A stretch of DNA of 64,000 nt from Bacillus sp. FSL H8-0547 (GTDB lineage: Bacteria; Bacillota; Bacilli; Bacillales; Bacillaceae), in assembly GCA_038002745.1 (NCBI GenBank), contig JBBODD010000001.1, positions 2,790,001-2,854,000 on the forward strand. Direction: 5' to 3'. The notes under the pieces are model-generated. The model saw nothing but the letters and a program-made list of their open reading frames with translations, did no database searches and was not told the origin of the DNA. Below are positions 17,470 to 27,416 of this stretch, piece by piece. Numbering within the stretch: position 1 is the first letter of the stretch; the number at the start of each line of letters is the position of its first letter. A program made the position numbers and the translations under genes.

Positions 17470-18543
17470 ATGAATCAAGAGACGTTAGAGCTTTTTAAGA
17501 CATTGACGGAGCTCCCGGGTGCGCCGGGGAATGAGCATGCTGTACGAAAGTTTATGCGTTCTGAGCTCACCAAGTATTCAGATGAGATCATTCAGGACCG
17601 TCTCGGCAGTATTTTCGGGGTGAAGCGGGGCAGCGAGGAAGGTCCGAGGATTATGGTTGCGGGCCACATGGATGAAGTGGGTTTCATGGTGACGGGTGTT
17701 ACGAAAAACGGCATGCTGCGTTTTCAGACGCTTGGAGGCTGGTGGAGCCAGGTGCTGCTTGCGCAGCGTGTTGAGGTCATGACGGATGCGGGACCTGTTC
17801 CGGGAGTGATCGGTTCCATTCCGCCACACTTGCTCAGCGAAGACCAGCGCAATAAACCGATGCAAATCAAGAATATGCTGATTGATATCGGTGCAGATTC
17901 TGATGAGGATGCGAAAGCACTTGGCATTAGACCGGGGCAGCAGATTCTTCCAATCTGTCCATTTACGCCGATGGCCAATCCGAAAAAAATTATGGCAAAG
18001 GCGTGGGATAACCGCTACGGCTGCGGTTTATCGATTGAACTTTTGAAAGAGCTGAAAGATGTTACCCTTCCGAATACGCTTTATTCCGGAGCGACTGTAC
18101 AGGAAGAAGTTGGTTTAAGGGGTGCGCAGACAGCTGCGAACATGATTCGTCCGGATCTTTTCTTTGCGCTTGATGCGAGTCCTGCAAACGACATGAGCGG
18201 AGCAAAGCATGAATTCGGCCAGCTTGGTAAAGGTGCGCTTCTTCGCATTCTTGACCGGACGATGGTCACTCACAGAGGAATGCGCGAATTTGTTCTTGAT
18301 ACGGCCGAATCAAACAATATTCCGTATCAGTACTTTGTTTCTCAAGGCGGTACAGATGCAGGACGAGTGCATACATCAAATGACGGTGTGCCATCTGCAG
18401 TCGTGGGCATTTGCTCGCGCTACATTCATACGGCAGCGTCCATTGTGCACATTGATGATTACGCTGCGGCAAAGGAACTGATTGTGAAGCTTGTGAAAGC
18501 ATGTGACCAGTCGACAGTGACTTCGATTAAACAAAACTCATAA
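17470..18543 (+). CDS. ytoP: M42 family glutamyl aminopeptidase YtoP
   Basis: Cobalt/zinc aminopeptidase of the M42 (TET-like) family acting on cytosolic peptides. The 357-residue protein carries [13 protein letters not shown] near residue 65 (metal His and Asp), AWDNRYGCG near residue 180 (bridging Asp), [10 protein letters not shown] near residue 213 (catalytic Glu) and ALDASPAND. The start ATG at 17470 follows AAAGGGG by nine nt. A terminator and the DUF84 gene follow in the same direction. Residue numbers are approximate. Confidence 0.9.
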   Translation: MNQETLELFKTLTELPGAPGNEHAVRKFMRSELTKYSDEIIQDRLGSIFGVKRGSEEGPRIMVAGHMDEVGFMVTGVTKNGMLRFQTLGGWWSQVLLAQRVEVMTDAGPVPGVIGSIPPHLLSEDQRNKPMQIKNMLIDIGADSDEDAKALGIRPGQQILPICPFTPMANPKKIMAKAWDNRYGCGLSIELLKELKDVTLPNTLYSGATVQEEVGLRGAQTAANMIRPDLFFALDASPANDMSGAKHEFGQLGKGALLRILDRTMVTHRGMREFVLDTAESNNIPYQYFVSQGGTDAGRVHTSNDGVPSAVVGICSRYIHTAASIVHIDDYAAAKELIVKLVKACDQSTVTSIKQNS

Positions 18544-18570
18544 AAAAAGGCGTTTCCGCCAGATTATTTT

Positions 18571-18610
18571 GCGCATTTTGCTTCGGTTTCCCGGAGCCAT
18601 GCGCTTTTTT
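18571..18610 (+). terminator. Terminator of ytoP
   Basis: GCGCA...CTTCGG / CCGGAG...TGCGC hairpin and a six-T run, ending right before the ribosome site of the next gene. Confidence 0.75.
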
Positions 18611-18624
18611 AAAGGAGATCAATC

Positions 18625-19149
18625 ATGAAGGTTGCCATCGGGACACTGAATCCGGCAAAAGTGAATGCTGTAAAAGAGTGCCTGGACCAGCTAGGCTCTT
18701 TTACATTAAGCAGTACGAGTGTTTCATCAGGTGTTGCTGACCAGCCGTTTTCTGATGAAGAAACGATCCGCGGAGCTGTAAACAGGGCCCTGCGTGCAAG
18801 AGAAGAAGAAAATGCTGAAATTGGAATAGGTCTTGAAGGCGGAATGCTCGAGACTGACGAGGGCTTTTTCCTTTGTAATTGGGGAGCGCTGTCAGTGCAG
18901 GGAATCGAGCCGATCATAGCAGGCGGAGCAAGAATTCCCCTGCCTGAGGAAATCGGCAGAAAAGTGAAATCAGGTATTGAGCTGAAAATCGTGATGGACG
19001 AGTATGCCGGCAAGGAGAATGTCAGCCAAAAAGAAGGCGCCGTCGGCATTTTTACAGGCGGGCTTGTGACAAGGAAAGAGATGTTTAAGCATATTAGCCA
19101 GCTTTTAATAGGGCAATATCTTTATCAGACAGAAAGAAGCAGCGAATAA
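18625..19149 (+). CDS. DUF84 family (YjjX-like) inosine/xanthosine triphosphatase
   Basis: A 174-residue protein of the DUF84/YjjX group, which hydrolyses non-canonical purine nucleoside triphosphates. Seen: the N-terminal VAIGTLNPAKVNAVKE nucleotide-binding start, the central GIGLEGGM and VGIFTGGLVTRKEM near the end. The start follows AAAGGAG by seven nt. It may be partly co-transcribed with ytoP despite the terminator between them. Its stop codon TAA lies in the loop of its own terminator. Confidence 0.85.
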   Translation: MKVAIGTLNPAKVNAVKECLDQLGSFTLSSTSVSSGVADQPFSDEETIRGAVNRALRAREEENAEIGIGLEGGMLETDEGFFLCNWGALSVQGIEPIIAGGARIPLPEEIGRKVKSGIELKIVMDEYAGKENVSQKEGAVGIFTGGLVTRKEMFKHISQLLIGQYLYQTERSSE

Positions 19150-19164
19150 ACGCTGCTTCTTTTG
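19136..19164 (+). terminator. Terminator overlapping the end of the DUF84 gene
   Basis: GAAGCAGCG / CGCTGCTTC with a 6-nt loop containing the TAA stop, then TTTT. Confidence 0.8.
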
Positions 19165-19325
19165 CTTGTCCGTACAGTCAACTATTTTCCTGCATTGCTA
19201 AAGGCAGATCCTCATACCCTCTTTTTCCGGACATAAAACAAAGCTGTCTTGCTAACTATAAAATGTAAGGGTTATTATAGGGAGGGAATTCTATTTTCCT
19301 AGTAATGAAGGAGGAGTTTTCGAGT

Positions 19326-19832
19326 ATGAAAAAACGATTTACAGGGCTATTATTTATTTTATTTTTATTCCTTTTTGGCTGTACGATAAATGATGAAGAG
19401 ATTCAGACTGCAGCAATAGATCAGACGAAAGCAGCTTTTGAAGCAAAACCGCCTGCAGCCAATGATAAAAGCGGCTCTATCAGCTATTATTTGCCTGAAG
19501 GCTATCAAGCAGAAGCTGGGAAAACAAATAATGTCATTTTTAATAAAGGAGACCAGCAGTACATTCTCTTTGTGAATGAAAATGAGAAAGAGACAAGCTC
19601 TTTTTTCTATGATACTCTTCTTGAGCAATACAAAGATCCACTTGTAAATGAAACGTTTGAGGACAAGGGCCGCTTTGGCTACATTCTGGTGGATAAACTG
19701 AAAGCGGACGACGAGTATGAAGTATCAGCAGGCATTGGCGGAGTGAAAATGACGACGCAGACTAAAAGCCGGGAAGTCGCAGATGCGGCAGAACAAATGA
19801 TGAAAATAATTTCTTCTGTTTCATTTGAATGA
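19326..19832 (+). CDS. Putative lipoprotein of unknown function
   Basis: A 168-residue protein with a lysine-rich start, a hydrophobic core and a Cys at about residue 19 in LFLFGC, a lipoprotein signal with a slightly unusual Phe before Gly. The mature part is charged and soluble and would sit on the outer face of the membrane. I do not recognise the family. ATG 19326 is chosen because AAGGAGGAG lies just upstream; an earlier ATG at 19305 overlaps that ribosome site. It is flanked by terminators and likely monocistronic. Confidence 0.75.
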   Translation: MKKRFTGLLFILFLFLFGCTINDEEIQTAAIDQTKAAFEAKPPAANDKSGSISYYLPEGYQAEAGKTNNVIFNKGDQQYILFVNENEKETSSFFYDTLLEQYKDPLVNETFEDKGRFGYILVDKLKADDEYEVSAGIGGVKMTTQTKSREVADAAEQMMKIISSVSFE

Positions 19833-19838
19833 AAAACA

Positions 19839-19873
19839 GGCCTCTTTCAGACAGGAAGAGGTCTTCTTTTTTA
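19839..19873 (+). terminator. Terminator of the lipoprotein gene
   Basis: GGCCTCTT / AAGAGGTC hairpin followed by TTCTTTTTT. Confidence 0.8.
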
Positions 19874-19971
19874 CAGCCGGGAGTTTTCTGATAAGTCCCT
19901 ACAGTGGCAACAGGGACCAGGGTTTGGTATGATTCGGGTGGATAGAATTAGTTCATGTTGGAGGGTTAATA

Positions 19972-20286
19972 ATGGAAAAATTACAATCAATGCAGCAGTA
20001 TAACGAAGTCATTCAGCAGGAGCGGGTCATTTTAATGTTTTCCGCTGACTGGTGCCCGGACTGCCGGTTTCTCGACCCGATTTTGCCAGAGCTGCAGGAA
20101 GAAAACAGCAGCTTTACGTTTTATTATGTAGACCGAGACGAATTTATTGATTTGTGTGCAGATCTTGGCGTTTTTGGTATTCCAAGCTTTGTTGCTTTTC
20201 ATAAAGGCGCGGAAACAGGCCGTTATGTGAATAAAGACAGAAAAACGAAAGAACAGATTCAGGAATTCATTAATGGACTTTCCTGA
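19972..20286 (+). CDS. ytpP: Thioredoxin-like protein YtpP
   Basis: A 104-residue thioredoxin-fold protein with a WCPDC active site near residue 28 in place of WCGPC and the cis-Pro loop FGIPSFVAFHKG near residue 65. It is predicted to be a cytosolic thiol-disulfide reductant; the substrate is unknown. TTGGAGGG precedes the ATG. It is followed 21 nt later by ytpQ, and the pair forms an operon as in B. subtilis. Confidence 0.9.
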   Translation: MEKLQSMQQYNEVIQQERVILMFSADWCPDCRFLDPILPELQEENSSFTFYYVDRDEFIDLCADLGVFGIPSFVAFHKGAETGRYVNKDRKTKEQIQEFINGLS

Positions 20287-20307
20287 GACAGAAGGGAAGA
20301 TTCTGGG

Positions 20308-21123
20308 ATGAAAATGACTTCAAGAAAAATGGCTGAAACGATTAAAGACCGTTTGAGCCATAAAACATGGTCCACCCGGTTTGACAGGGAAAAAGATCAG
20401 CTCCGTGTTGAAGATGATGAGACGAAAAAAGGACTGACGATTTCGCTTCCGGGTATTATTGCGAAATGGGAAGAGAAAAAAGATACGGCTGTTGATGAGC
20501 TTGTGTACTATATTGAAGAAGCACTTACCGTTATGAATCATGAACAGGAATTGACCGGCAAAGAAAAAGGGATCTTTCCGGTTATCAGATCCACATCTTT
20601 TCCTGAAGAGTCGTCAGACGGAGTCAAGCTGATTTTTGAAGAGCATACTGCGGAAACAAGAATCTATTATGCCCTTGATTTAGGAAAATCATATCGTCTG
20701 ATTGATGAGAAGATGATGGAGCGTGAGAACTGGACGTTCAGCAAGCTGAAAGAGATGGCCAGATTTAATCTCAGGTCGCTTGATACGAGCGTAAAAGAAG
20801 ATCATGTCGCAGGAAATGTTTTTTATTTTCTTAATGCAAACGACGGATATGATGCGAGCCGCCTGCTGAATGAATCAATTCTTGATTCGTTTCATAAGAA
20901 AGCGGAGGGAACAATGGCCGTCGCCGTTCCCCATCAGGATGTTCTGATCATAGCAGATGTGCGCAACGATACGGGCTACGATATTCTCGGGCAAATGGCG
21001 ATGAGCTTTTTTGCTAGCGGCAGAGTGCCGATTACGGCTTTGTCCTTCTTGTATGAAAACCGCGAGCTTGAACCTGTTTTTATTCTTGCGAAGAACCGTG
21101 CAAAAAAGGAAGAACAGGACTAA
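20308..21123 (+). CDS. ytpQ: DUF1444 family protein YtpQ
   Basis: A 271-residue soluble protein of DUF1444, function unknown. Typical family sequences are the opening [20 protein letters not shown]-like region and [11 protein letters not shown] in the middle. ATG 20308 is preceded by AAGGGAAG; the second Met two codons later is an alternative. It forms an operon with ytpP. In B. subtilis ytpR, a tRNA-binding-domain protein, follows; here a terminator follows and the next gene is sftA. Confidence 0.88.
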   Translation: MKMTSRKMAETIKDRLSHKTWSTRFDREKDQLRVEDDETKKGLTISLPGIIAKWEEKKDTAVDELVYYIEEALTVMNHEQELTGKEKGIFPVIRSTSFPEESSDGVKLIFEEHTAETRIYYALDLGKSYRLIDEKMMERENWTFSKLKEMARFNLRSLDTSVKEDHVAGNVFYFLNANDGYDASRLLNESILDSFHKKAEGTMAVAVPHQDVLIIADVRNDTGYDILGQMAMSFFASGRVPITALSFLYENRELEPVFILAKNRAKKEEQD

Positions 21124-21201
21124 ATAGCCAAACTGGAAAATTTGTCCGCTGACTCCCATAAAAAAGCGGCTGATACCGTACCATTTATAAAAATGTGAAA
21201 C

Positions 21202-21232
21202 GTCACTGGAGATTTTTTCTAGTGGCTTTTTC
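21202..21232 (+). terminator. Terminator after ytpQ
   Basis: GTCACT / AGTGGC stem around GAGATTTTTTC with a T-run; closes ytpPQ. Confidence 0.6.
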
Positions 21233-21358
21233 CGTTTGCGGGGAACAGAATTTCCCTGTCTCTCTCGAAAATGAAATGGTCATTTATCTGAAAAAGATGC
21301 GATTACCTGATACAATAGAGGGGTAAGAAAGAAGAAACATTTGAAAGAGTGGTATGCA

Positions 21359-24220
21359 ATGAGTTGGTTTTCAAAAATGATCAATTATTTTACTGGTGAA
21401 ACAGAAGAAGATAAGCAATTGGAAAAAAGATCAGCCGAAAGCAGGCAAGTACCTGAACAGCTTCCGCCTGTACATAATGCACCGGCTCAAATCAAGCAGC
21501 CGGCTGCCAATACGAAAAATGCAGATGCAAAAATCGCCTATCAGTACCCGAAAGGGAATTTTAAATTTCCGGTCATACCCGACCAGCAGAACAGCCGTAC
21601 AGAACCAAGAAGAAGACCTGCTGCAAAACCGGAAAGGAAAGCTCCCGCTGCAGCAAAAAAGCCGGCAGGGCAAGCTTTGAAAAAAACAGACAGCAAGCCT
21701 GTTAAAAAAACGTTCAGTCCGACAGAAATTCCTTCTCCGATTTACGGATACAGATCAAGAGACAACCAGGGTCCGTTTAACAGCCGTGTCAGTCAGGACG
21801 GCGGACGGGAAGCGGGGACAACGATGTTCCAAAGCTACCAGCAGGAAGCGAAAGCTGCAGAGTCTGTCATTTCAAGGCTCCATCAGCAGAATCATGAAAT
21901 GCTGAGAAAAGAAGCAGACCGGTTAAAGGCACATTCCGGGTCTATCCCTGAAGGAGACGCATCACAGGACCGCCCTGTCATTCCTGAGGTTTACAGAAAA
22001 AATGATGTGTCAGCTTTGCAAAAACACCAAAATCATAAACCTGAAACGTTTTCTTTCGGTTATCGCAAGGAAGAGGAAAAACAGGATCTGCGTCCTTCTG
22101 ATCAAGTGAGTGAACAGCCCCAAAGCTTCAAAGAGTCAGCAGCTTCTCTGGCAATGGAAGAGTCAGAACATGAAACACAGTCTGATGTCATTCGTCCTGC
22201 AGATCGAGTGAATGAGCAGTCTTCAGCCTTTAAAGAAACAGCTCCTGCTCTATCAATGGAAGAAGAAGTGCCCGAACTGCATGAGCCATCCCAGTCAGGG
22301 CAGCCTGAAGAGCCCCATGAGACTGCAGCGTCACTTGAAACAATTCCTGCGCTGGAAACAGAACGGGCATCTGAACCAGAAGAAACAGCTGTACAAGAAT
22401 TAGAATCTGTGCCAGAAATGACATCTCAACCAGAAGTAGCATATGAACAGGAAGTTTTTGATGAGCAAGAATTAGAAATTGAGCCAGAATTAGAATTTGA
22501 ACCCGAATTAAATTCTGAACCAGAAGTAAAATCTGAACCGGAAGCAGGAGAACGCCGGCGCCCTGCCTCGCTTTTCCAGGATGTGCAGAATTTAAACGTC
22601 CATGAGGAAAACAGATCTTCGCAGAACCCGCAGCAGGAGGCTGACATAGATCCTTCCGAAGGAACTAAGCCTGAAGCGGGAGAAGTCAAGGAGCAAGCAA
22701 GCAGCGGGAACAGGAGGTCAACGGTTCCATTCAATGTGATGATGTTCGGGCGCGATAAGCAAAAAGCGCAAAGAAATCAGAGCGTGCCTGGAGGCTCTGC
22801 TTATGCGTTCCCGTCTCTCCAGCTTCTAAACATTCCGCCCAAGGAAGTTGTAGATGATACGGAATGGCTGAGAGAGCAGACACAGCTCCTGAATATGACA
22901 CTTGAGAATTTCAACGTCAAAGCAAAAGTTGTTCACGTGACACAGGGACCGGCCGTAACACGTCTTGAGGTCCAGCCGGAGCCGGGTGTGAAAGTCAACA
23001 AAATTACGAATCTGACAGATGACATAAAGCTTAGTCTTTCTGCCAAGGATATCCGCATTGAAGCGCCGATACCAGGGAAGAACCGGATTGGCATTGAGGT
23101 GCCGAACAGACACAGCAAAATGGTTTACCTGAGAGAAATTCTGAGAAGTCCCGACTTCATAAACAGCCAGTCGCCGCTTACAGCAGCTCTTGGACTGGAT
23201 ATATCCGGACAGGCTGTTGTGACCGATTTGAAAAAGATGCCTCACGGGCTGATTGCTGGTGCAACCGGCTCAGGAAAAAGCGTCTGCATCAATACGATAC
23301 TCGTGAGCCTGCTGTATAAAGCTTCACCGCATGAAGTGAAGCTGATGCTGATCGACCCAAAAATGGTGGAGCTTGCTCCGTATCAGAATGTTCCCCATTT
23401 AGTCAGCCCGGTCATCACAGATGTGAAAGCCGCCACGGGTGCGCTGAAATGGGCAGTAGAGGAAATGGAACGCAGATATGAACTGTTTGCCCATGCAGGA
23501 GCAAGGGATATTTCACGCTACAATGAGCTTGCAGCCAAGCACAATTCAGGTGAACATATGCCTTACTTGGTGATTGTGATTGATGAGCTGGCAGACTTAA
23601 TGATGGCTGCGCCTGCCGATGTGGAAGAATCCATCTGCAGAATTGCCCAGAAAGCTAGAGCCTGCGGCATCCATCTGATCGTTGCTACTCAAAGGCCGTC
23701 CGTTGATGTTATTACGGGTCTGATCAAGTCAAATATTCCGACAAGAATTGCCTTCTCGGTTTCCTCCCAAGTAGACTCCCGCACGATTCTTGATGCAGCC
23801 GGAGCAGAAAAGCTGCTTGGCAAAGGGGATATGCTGTTCCTTGAAAACGGAACATCTAAGGCAGTCAGACTGCAGGGGAACTTTGTGTCGGATGAAGAAA
23901 TTGAGCGGGTAGTGGGCCATGTCAGAAATCAAATGAAGCCGGTCTTTTTGTTCGAACAGGAAGAATTAATGAGAAAATCAAGCATTGAGAATGATGAGGA
24001 TGAGCTGCTTTTAGAAGCATGTGAATACATTGTTGATCAGGGAGGAGCTTCCACCTCCAGTCTGCAGAGAAGATTCAGAATCGGCTATAACCGCGCCGCC
24101 AGATTAATGGATATGATGGAAAAGCAGGGCATTATTTCGGAGGCAAGGGGAAGCAAGCCCCGTGAAGTGCTGATTACAGAGCAGGATCTTGAAAGTATGC
24201 AGGAAAGAAGTGTTTACTGA
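21359..24220 (+). CDS. sftA: DNA translocase SftA (FtsK/SpoIIIE family)
   Basis: Cytosolic hexameric DNA pump that helps clear DNA from the closing septum. The 953-residue protein lacks the membrane domain of SpoIIIE, which marks it as SftA (YtpS). Residues 1-470 are a low-complexity linker rich in Glu, Pro and Gln, with repeated E-P-E motifs near residue 370-400. The motor follows with Walker A GATGSGKS near residue 645, Walker B LVIVIDELADLM, and a C-terminal winged-helix gamma domain starting LLLEACEYIVDQGGAS. ATG 21359 matches the B. subtilis start; an upstream TTG at 21341 is less likely. A terminator follows. Confidence 0.94.
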   Translation: MSWFSKMINYFTGETEEDKQLEKRSAESRQVPEQLPPVHNAPAQIKQPAANTKNADAKIAYQYPKGNFKFPVIPDQQNSRTEPRRRPAAKPERKAPAAAKKPAGQALKKTDSKPVKKTFSPTEIPSPIYGYRSRDNQGPFNSRVSQDGGREAGTTMFQSYQQEAKAAESVISRLHQQNHEMLRKEADRLKAHSGSIPEGDASQDRPVIPEVYRKNDVSALQKHQNHKPETFSFGYRKEEEKQDLRPSDQVSEQPQSFKESAASLAMEESEHETQSDVIRPADRVNEQSSAFKETAPALSMEEEVPELHEPSQSGQPEEPHETAASLETIPALETERASEPEETAVQELESVPEMTSQPEVAYEQEVFDEQELEIEPELEFEPELNSEPEVKSEPEAGERRRPASLFQDVQNLNVHEENRSSQNPQQEADIDPSEGTKPEAGEVKEQASSGNRRSTVPFNVMMFGRDKQKAQRNQSVPGGSAYAFPSLQLLNIPPKEVVDDTEWLREQTQLLNMTLENFNVKAKVVHVTQGPAVTRLEVQPEPGVKVNKITNLTDDIKLSLSAKDIRIEAPIPGKNRIGIEVPNRHSKMVYLREILRSPDFINSQSPLTAALGLDISGQAVVTDLKKMPHGLIAGATGSGKSVCINTILVSLLYKASPHEVKLMLIDPKMVELAPYQNVPHLVSPVITDVKAATGALKWAVEEMERRYELFAHAGARDISRYNELAAKHNSGEHMPYLVIVIDELADLMMAAPADVEESICRIAQKARACGIHLIVATQRPSVDVITGLIKSNIPTRIAFSVSSQVDSRTILDAAGAEKLLGKGDMLFLENGTSKAVRLQGNFVSDEEIERVVGHVRNQMKPVFLFEQEELMRKSSIENDEDELLLEACEYIVDQGGASTSSLQRRFRIGYNRAARLMDMMEKQGIISEARGSKPREVLITEQDLESMQERSVY

Positions 24221-24276
24221 TTCATTTGAAAAGAAGATAATATTTTCAGGGTGAGAAGGTATTATCTTCCTCAATT

Positions 24277-24311
24277 GGGAAAACTGTTTCTATACAGTTT
24301 CCCTCTTTTTC
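24277..24311 (+). terminator. Terminator of sftA
   Basis: GGGAAAACTG / CAGTTTCCC hairpin and T-run. Confidence 0.85.
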
Positions 24312-24567
24312 TGCTGTGAAAAACAAATCCCTGAAATCAGGGCAAATTTTTTGAGGGAAAGCCATCAGGGGGCGCAGCGGCCGAATGAGAACGCGCCATT
24401 TTGATTAAGCACTTGCCAAGTTCAAGGATATCGTTTAAGATGCATTGGGCAGGAAAAAATACGATTTGTTTTCATCATTCTTAAAAGCGATGCAGAGAAT
24501 CTGCAGAATGCAGAATGCTGCAGTCCTGCAATTAAAATACATAACCGCTATCTTATGCAGCCTCCGG
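24312..24567. other. Non-coding gap between sftA and murC
   Basis: No gene seen. It holds a small CCCTGA/TCAGGG hairpin near 24331 and a cluster of TGCAG/CTGCA words around 24490-24560, including CTGCAG-11 nt-CTGCAG, which can fold back just upstream of the murC promoter. Confidence 0.5.
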
Positions 24568-24595
24568 TTGCACATTGGGTTAAGAATCATATAAT
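24568..24595 (+). promoter_or_regulatory. Sigma-A promoter of murC
   Basis: TTGCAC (24568-24573), 16-nt spacer, TATAAT (24590-24595). Confidence 0.75.
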
Positions 24596-24630
24596 GTCAA
24601 ACAGATAGACGTTTGTTGGAGGTTCTATTT

Positions 24631-25929
24631 ATGACTGTTTACCATTTTGTTGGAATAAAAGGGACTGGAATGAGCGCCCTGGCACAGATTCTTCATGACA
24701 TGAACTATGAGGTTCAGGGATCTGACATTGAAAAGCCAATCTTTACACAAAAAGCATTAGAACAGCGCGGAATTAATATTTTTCCATTTTCAAAAGAGAA
24801 TATCCATCAAGGACTGACGATTATAGCCGGAAATGCGTTTCCGGACACACACCCGGAAATCGAAGAAGCAAAAAACCTTGGTCTTGAGATCATCCGCTAT
24901 CACATTTTCCTGGGTCAATTTATGGAGAAGTTTACAAGTGTAGGCGTAACGGGAGCACACGGCAAAACGTCTACAACCGGTTTGCTCGCTCATGTGATGC
25001 AGGGTGCAAAGCCTACTTCCTTCCTCATAGGAGACGGAACAGGCAGAGGAATGGAAGGAAGCGAATACTTTGTTTTTGAAGCGTGCGAGTACCGCAGGCA
25101 TTTCCTTTCCTACTATCCTGATTACGCAATCATGACCAATATTGACTTTGATCATCCCGACTACTTCAGCAGCATTGATGACGTTTTTAAAGCGTTCCAG
25201 GAAATGGCCATGCAAGTGAAAAAAGGGATTATCGCATGCGGTGATGATGAGCACCTTCAGCATATCCAGGCTAATGTTCCTGTCGTGTACTACGGATTCA
25301 GCGAAGAAAACGACTTTCAGGCACGCAATGTCGTCAAATCAACGGATGGAACAAGCTTTGATGTGTTTGTCCGAAACACATTCTATGCTTCATTTAAAAT
25401 TCCTACGTTCGGAGACCACAGTGTGCTGAATGCTCTTTCTGTCATTGCCATTTGCCACTATGAAGAAATCGATGCAGAGGTCATTCAGGCGCAGCTTCAA
25501 ACATTTGAAGGCGTAAAGCGCCGGTTCAACGAGAAAAAAATCGGCAATCAGGTTCTGATTGATGACTATGCTCATCATCCGACTGAAATCACTGCAACGA
25601 TTGATGCAGCCAGACAAAAATATCCGGACCGTGAAATCGTGGCTGTTTTCCAGCCGCATACATTTACCCGCACACAGTCGTTTCTTGATGAATTTGCAGA
25701 CAGCCTGAAGAAAGCGGATATGGTTTACCTCTGCGATATTTTCGGCTCTGCCCGGGAAAACATCGGAAAGCTGTCGATTCAGGATCTATTGAATAAAATT
25801 GATTCAGCAGCCCTGATTGATGAAGAAGAAACTGGCGTCCTTAAAAAGCACGAAGGCGGCGTTCTCGTGTTCATGGGAGCAGGAGACATTCAGAAATATC
25901 AGCGTGCCTACGAAAATGAATTAGGTTAA
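24631..25929 (+). CDS. murC: UDP-N-acetylmuramate--L-alanine ligase MurC
   Basis: Adds L-alanine to UDP-MurNAc in the cytosolic steps of peptidoglycan synthesis. The 432-residue protein has the N-terminal nucleotide-sugar site [13 protein letters not shown], the ATP loop [10 protein letters not shown] near residue 110, and the C-terminal [10 protein letters not shown] motif. ATG 24631 has TTGGAGG eight nt upstream; a TTG at 24613 would include the ribosome site. It is transcribed alone from its own promoter to a strong terminator. Confidence 0.95.
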   Translation: MTVYHFVGIKGTGMSALAQILHDMNYEVQGSDIEKPIFTQKALEQRGINIFPFSKENIHQGLTIIAGNAFPDTHPEIEEAKNLGLEIIRYHIFLGQFMEKFTSVGVTGAHGKTSTTGLLAHVMQGAKPTSFLIGDGTGRGMEGSEYFVFEACEYRRHFLSYYPDYAIMTNIDFDHPDYFSSIDDVFKAFQEMAMQVKKGIIACGDDEHLQHIQANVPVVYYGFSEENDFQARNVVKSTDGTSFDVFVRNTFYASFKIPTFGDHSVLNALSVIAICHYEEIDAEVIQAQLQTFEGVKRRFNEKKIGNQVLIDDYAHHPTEITATIDAARQKYPDREIVAVFQPHTFTRTQSFLDEFADSLKKADMVYLCDIFGSARENIGKLSIQDLLNKIDSAALIDEEETGVLKKHEGGVLVFMGAGDIQKYQRAYENELG

Positions 25930-25960
25930 AAAAAGCATGAGCCACGGCTCATGCTTTTTT
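25929..25960 (+). terminator. Terminator of murC
   Basis: AAAAGCATGAGCC / GGCTCATGCTTTT with flanking A and T runs, overlapping the stop codon. Confidence 0.9.
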
Positions 25961-26017
25961 GTGTGTTTAATGAAATTTTAATGAATAAAAGGGTGTGCAC
26001 GAAATAATAAAGTTATC

Positions 26018-26138
26018 CTCGTCCAGCTCCAGCGCCTAGATCCTCTGTCAGAACAAATCCGTCAAAAAAGTCAAACCCGGACTTTTTTGACGGATTCTTA
26101 TCTGACTATCGGATCTGACCAAGGCGCTTGCGCTTTTG
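26018..26138. repeat. Dispersed ~120-bp hairpin repeat, copy 3
   Basis: GTCCAGCTCCAGCGCCT start, near-perfect stem AATCCGTCAAAAAAGTC / GGACTTTTTTGACGGATT and AAGGCGCTTGCGCTTTT end. The outer arms GCGCCT / AAGGCGC also pair. It abuts the stop of the aminopeptidase gene and may act as its terminator. Confidence 0.85.
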
Positions 26139-26142
26139 TTAT

Positions 26143-27258
26143 TTACTTCAGATTTTCAGGGTTCAGCCCTTTTAGCTCATCAATCACAAAGACGCCGTCT
26201 TTTCTGATGAGGACACCGTCAAAGTACATTTCTCCGCCGCCGTATTCAGGGCGCTGGATGTTGACCATGTCCCAGTGGATATTGGAGTGGTTGCCGTTAA
26301 ATGCATCATCATAGCATTGTCCCGGAGTAAAGTGGAAGCTGCCGTCAATCTTTTCATCAAACAGAATATCCTGCATCGGATGCTGGATGTACGGGTTGAC
26401 GCCAATGGCGAACTCGCCGATATATCTTGCTCCTTCATCTGTGTCAAAAATACTGTTGATGCGTTCTGTGTCGTTTGATTCGGCTTCAACAATTTTGCCG
26501 TCTTTAAACGTTAGTTTTACATTTTCAAACGTGAAGCCGTTGTATGGTGAAGGAGTGTTATACGTAATGGTTCCATTGACAGAATCACGGACCGGCGCCG
26601 TATAAACCTCTCCGTCCGGAATGTTCATTTCTCCTGCACATTTAACAGCAGGTATGTCTTTTATGGAAAAAACGAGATCAGTTCCGGGACCTGTAATTCT
26701 CACTTCATCCGTTCGGTTCATCAGATGGACGAGCGAATCCATTGCCTGATCCATTTTGCCGTAGTCGAGATTGCAGACATCAAAGTAGAAGTCTTCAAAT
26801 GCTTCCGTGCTCATTTTCGCAAGCTGGGCCATAGAAGCGTTAGGATAGCGGAGGACAACCCATCTTGTTTTCGGGACGCGGATATCACGGTGAACCTTTT
26901 TGCCGACAGTCCGGCTCTGCAGCTTCATCTGAGCATCAGGCACATCTGCATGCTCATTAATGTTGTCACCTGAACGAAGCCCGATATAAGCATCCATTTT
27001 GCTCATCACATTTGCTTCAAAATCGGCCATCATGCTGTATTGTTCTTCCTGTCCTCCCATGAGAAGGGCACGGTCCACCTGCTGATCCTTGAGGGATACA
27101 AACGGATATCCTCCTGCAGCGTAGGCTTCTTGAACAAGAGCCGTAACGAGCTCTCTTTGCAGACCGAAATTTTCAATAAGTACTTTCTCGCCTTTTTTCA
27201 GTTTAACTGAATAATTGATCAGGTTTTTGGCGAGTGTTTGAATGCGGGGATCTTTCAT
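26143..27258 (-). CDS. M29 family aminopeptidase (AmpS type)
   Basis: Broad-specificity cytosolic metallo-aminopeptidase. The 371-residue protein is recognised by the AmpS/PepS sequences RSGDNINEHADVP, the metal Glu in CAGEMNIPDGEVYTAP near residue 225, GEFAIGVNP near residue 288 and the late HSNIHWDMV. The ATG has GGAGG seven nt upstream. It is convergent with murC and divergent from the ytxGH operon; this position differs from ampS in B. subtilis as I know it. Confidence 0.9.
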   Translation of the reverse strand: MKDPRIQTLAKNLINYSVKLKKGEKVLIENFGLQRELVTALVQEAYAAGGYPFVSLKDQQVDRALLMGGQEEQYSMMADFEANVMSKMDAYIGLRSGDNINEHADVPDAQMKLQSRTVGKKVHRDIRVPKTRWVVLRYPNASMAQLAKMSTEAFEDFYFDVCNLDYGKMDQAMDSLVHLMNRTDEVRITGPGTDLVFSIKDIPAVKCAGEMNIPDGEVYTAPVRDSVNGTITYNTPSPYNGFTFENVKLTFKDGKIVEAESNDTERINSIFDTDEGARYIGEFAIGVNPYIQHPMQDILFDEKIDGSFHFTPGQCYDDAFNGNHSNIHWDMVNIQRPEYGGGEMYFDGVLIRKDGVFVIDELKGLNPENLK

Positions 27259-27367
27259 TTTTCTTCCTCCTATGTAAACAAATAACCGGCACAGCCTTTA
27301 TTGTAACCGATGTTTTAAAAAAGAGTTAAAATTTTTAGTGAAAATTGAAAAACTCGGTCATAATAGG

Positions 27368-27394
27368 AGAGGAATCCGGTGTGTTTTGTAGAAT
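27368..27394 (+). promoter_or_regulatory. Sigma-H-like promoter of ytxG
   Basis: AGAGGAATC, 11 nt, GTAGAAT: fits the RNAGGAWWW-N11/12-RNNGAAT consensus with one mismatch. The B. subtilis ytxGHJ operon is known to use sigma-H and sigma-B. Confidence 0.6.
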
Positions 27395-27416
27395 ACTAGG
27401 TGTATGAAAAATTCAT

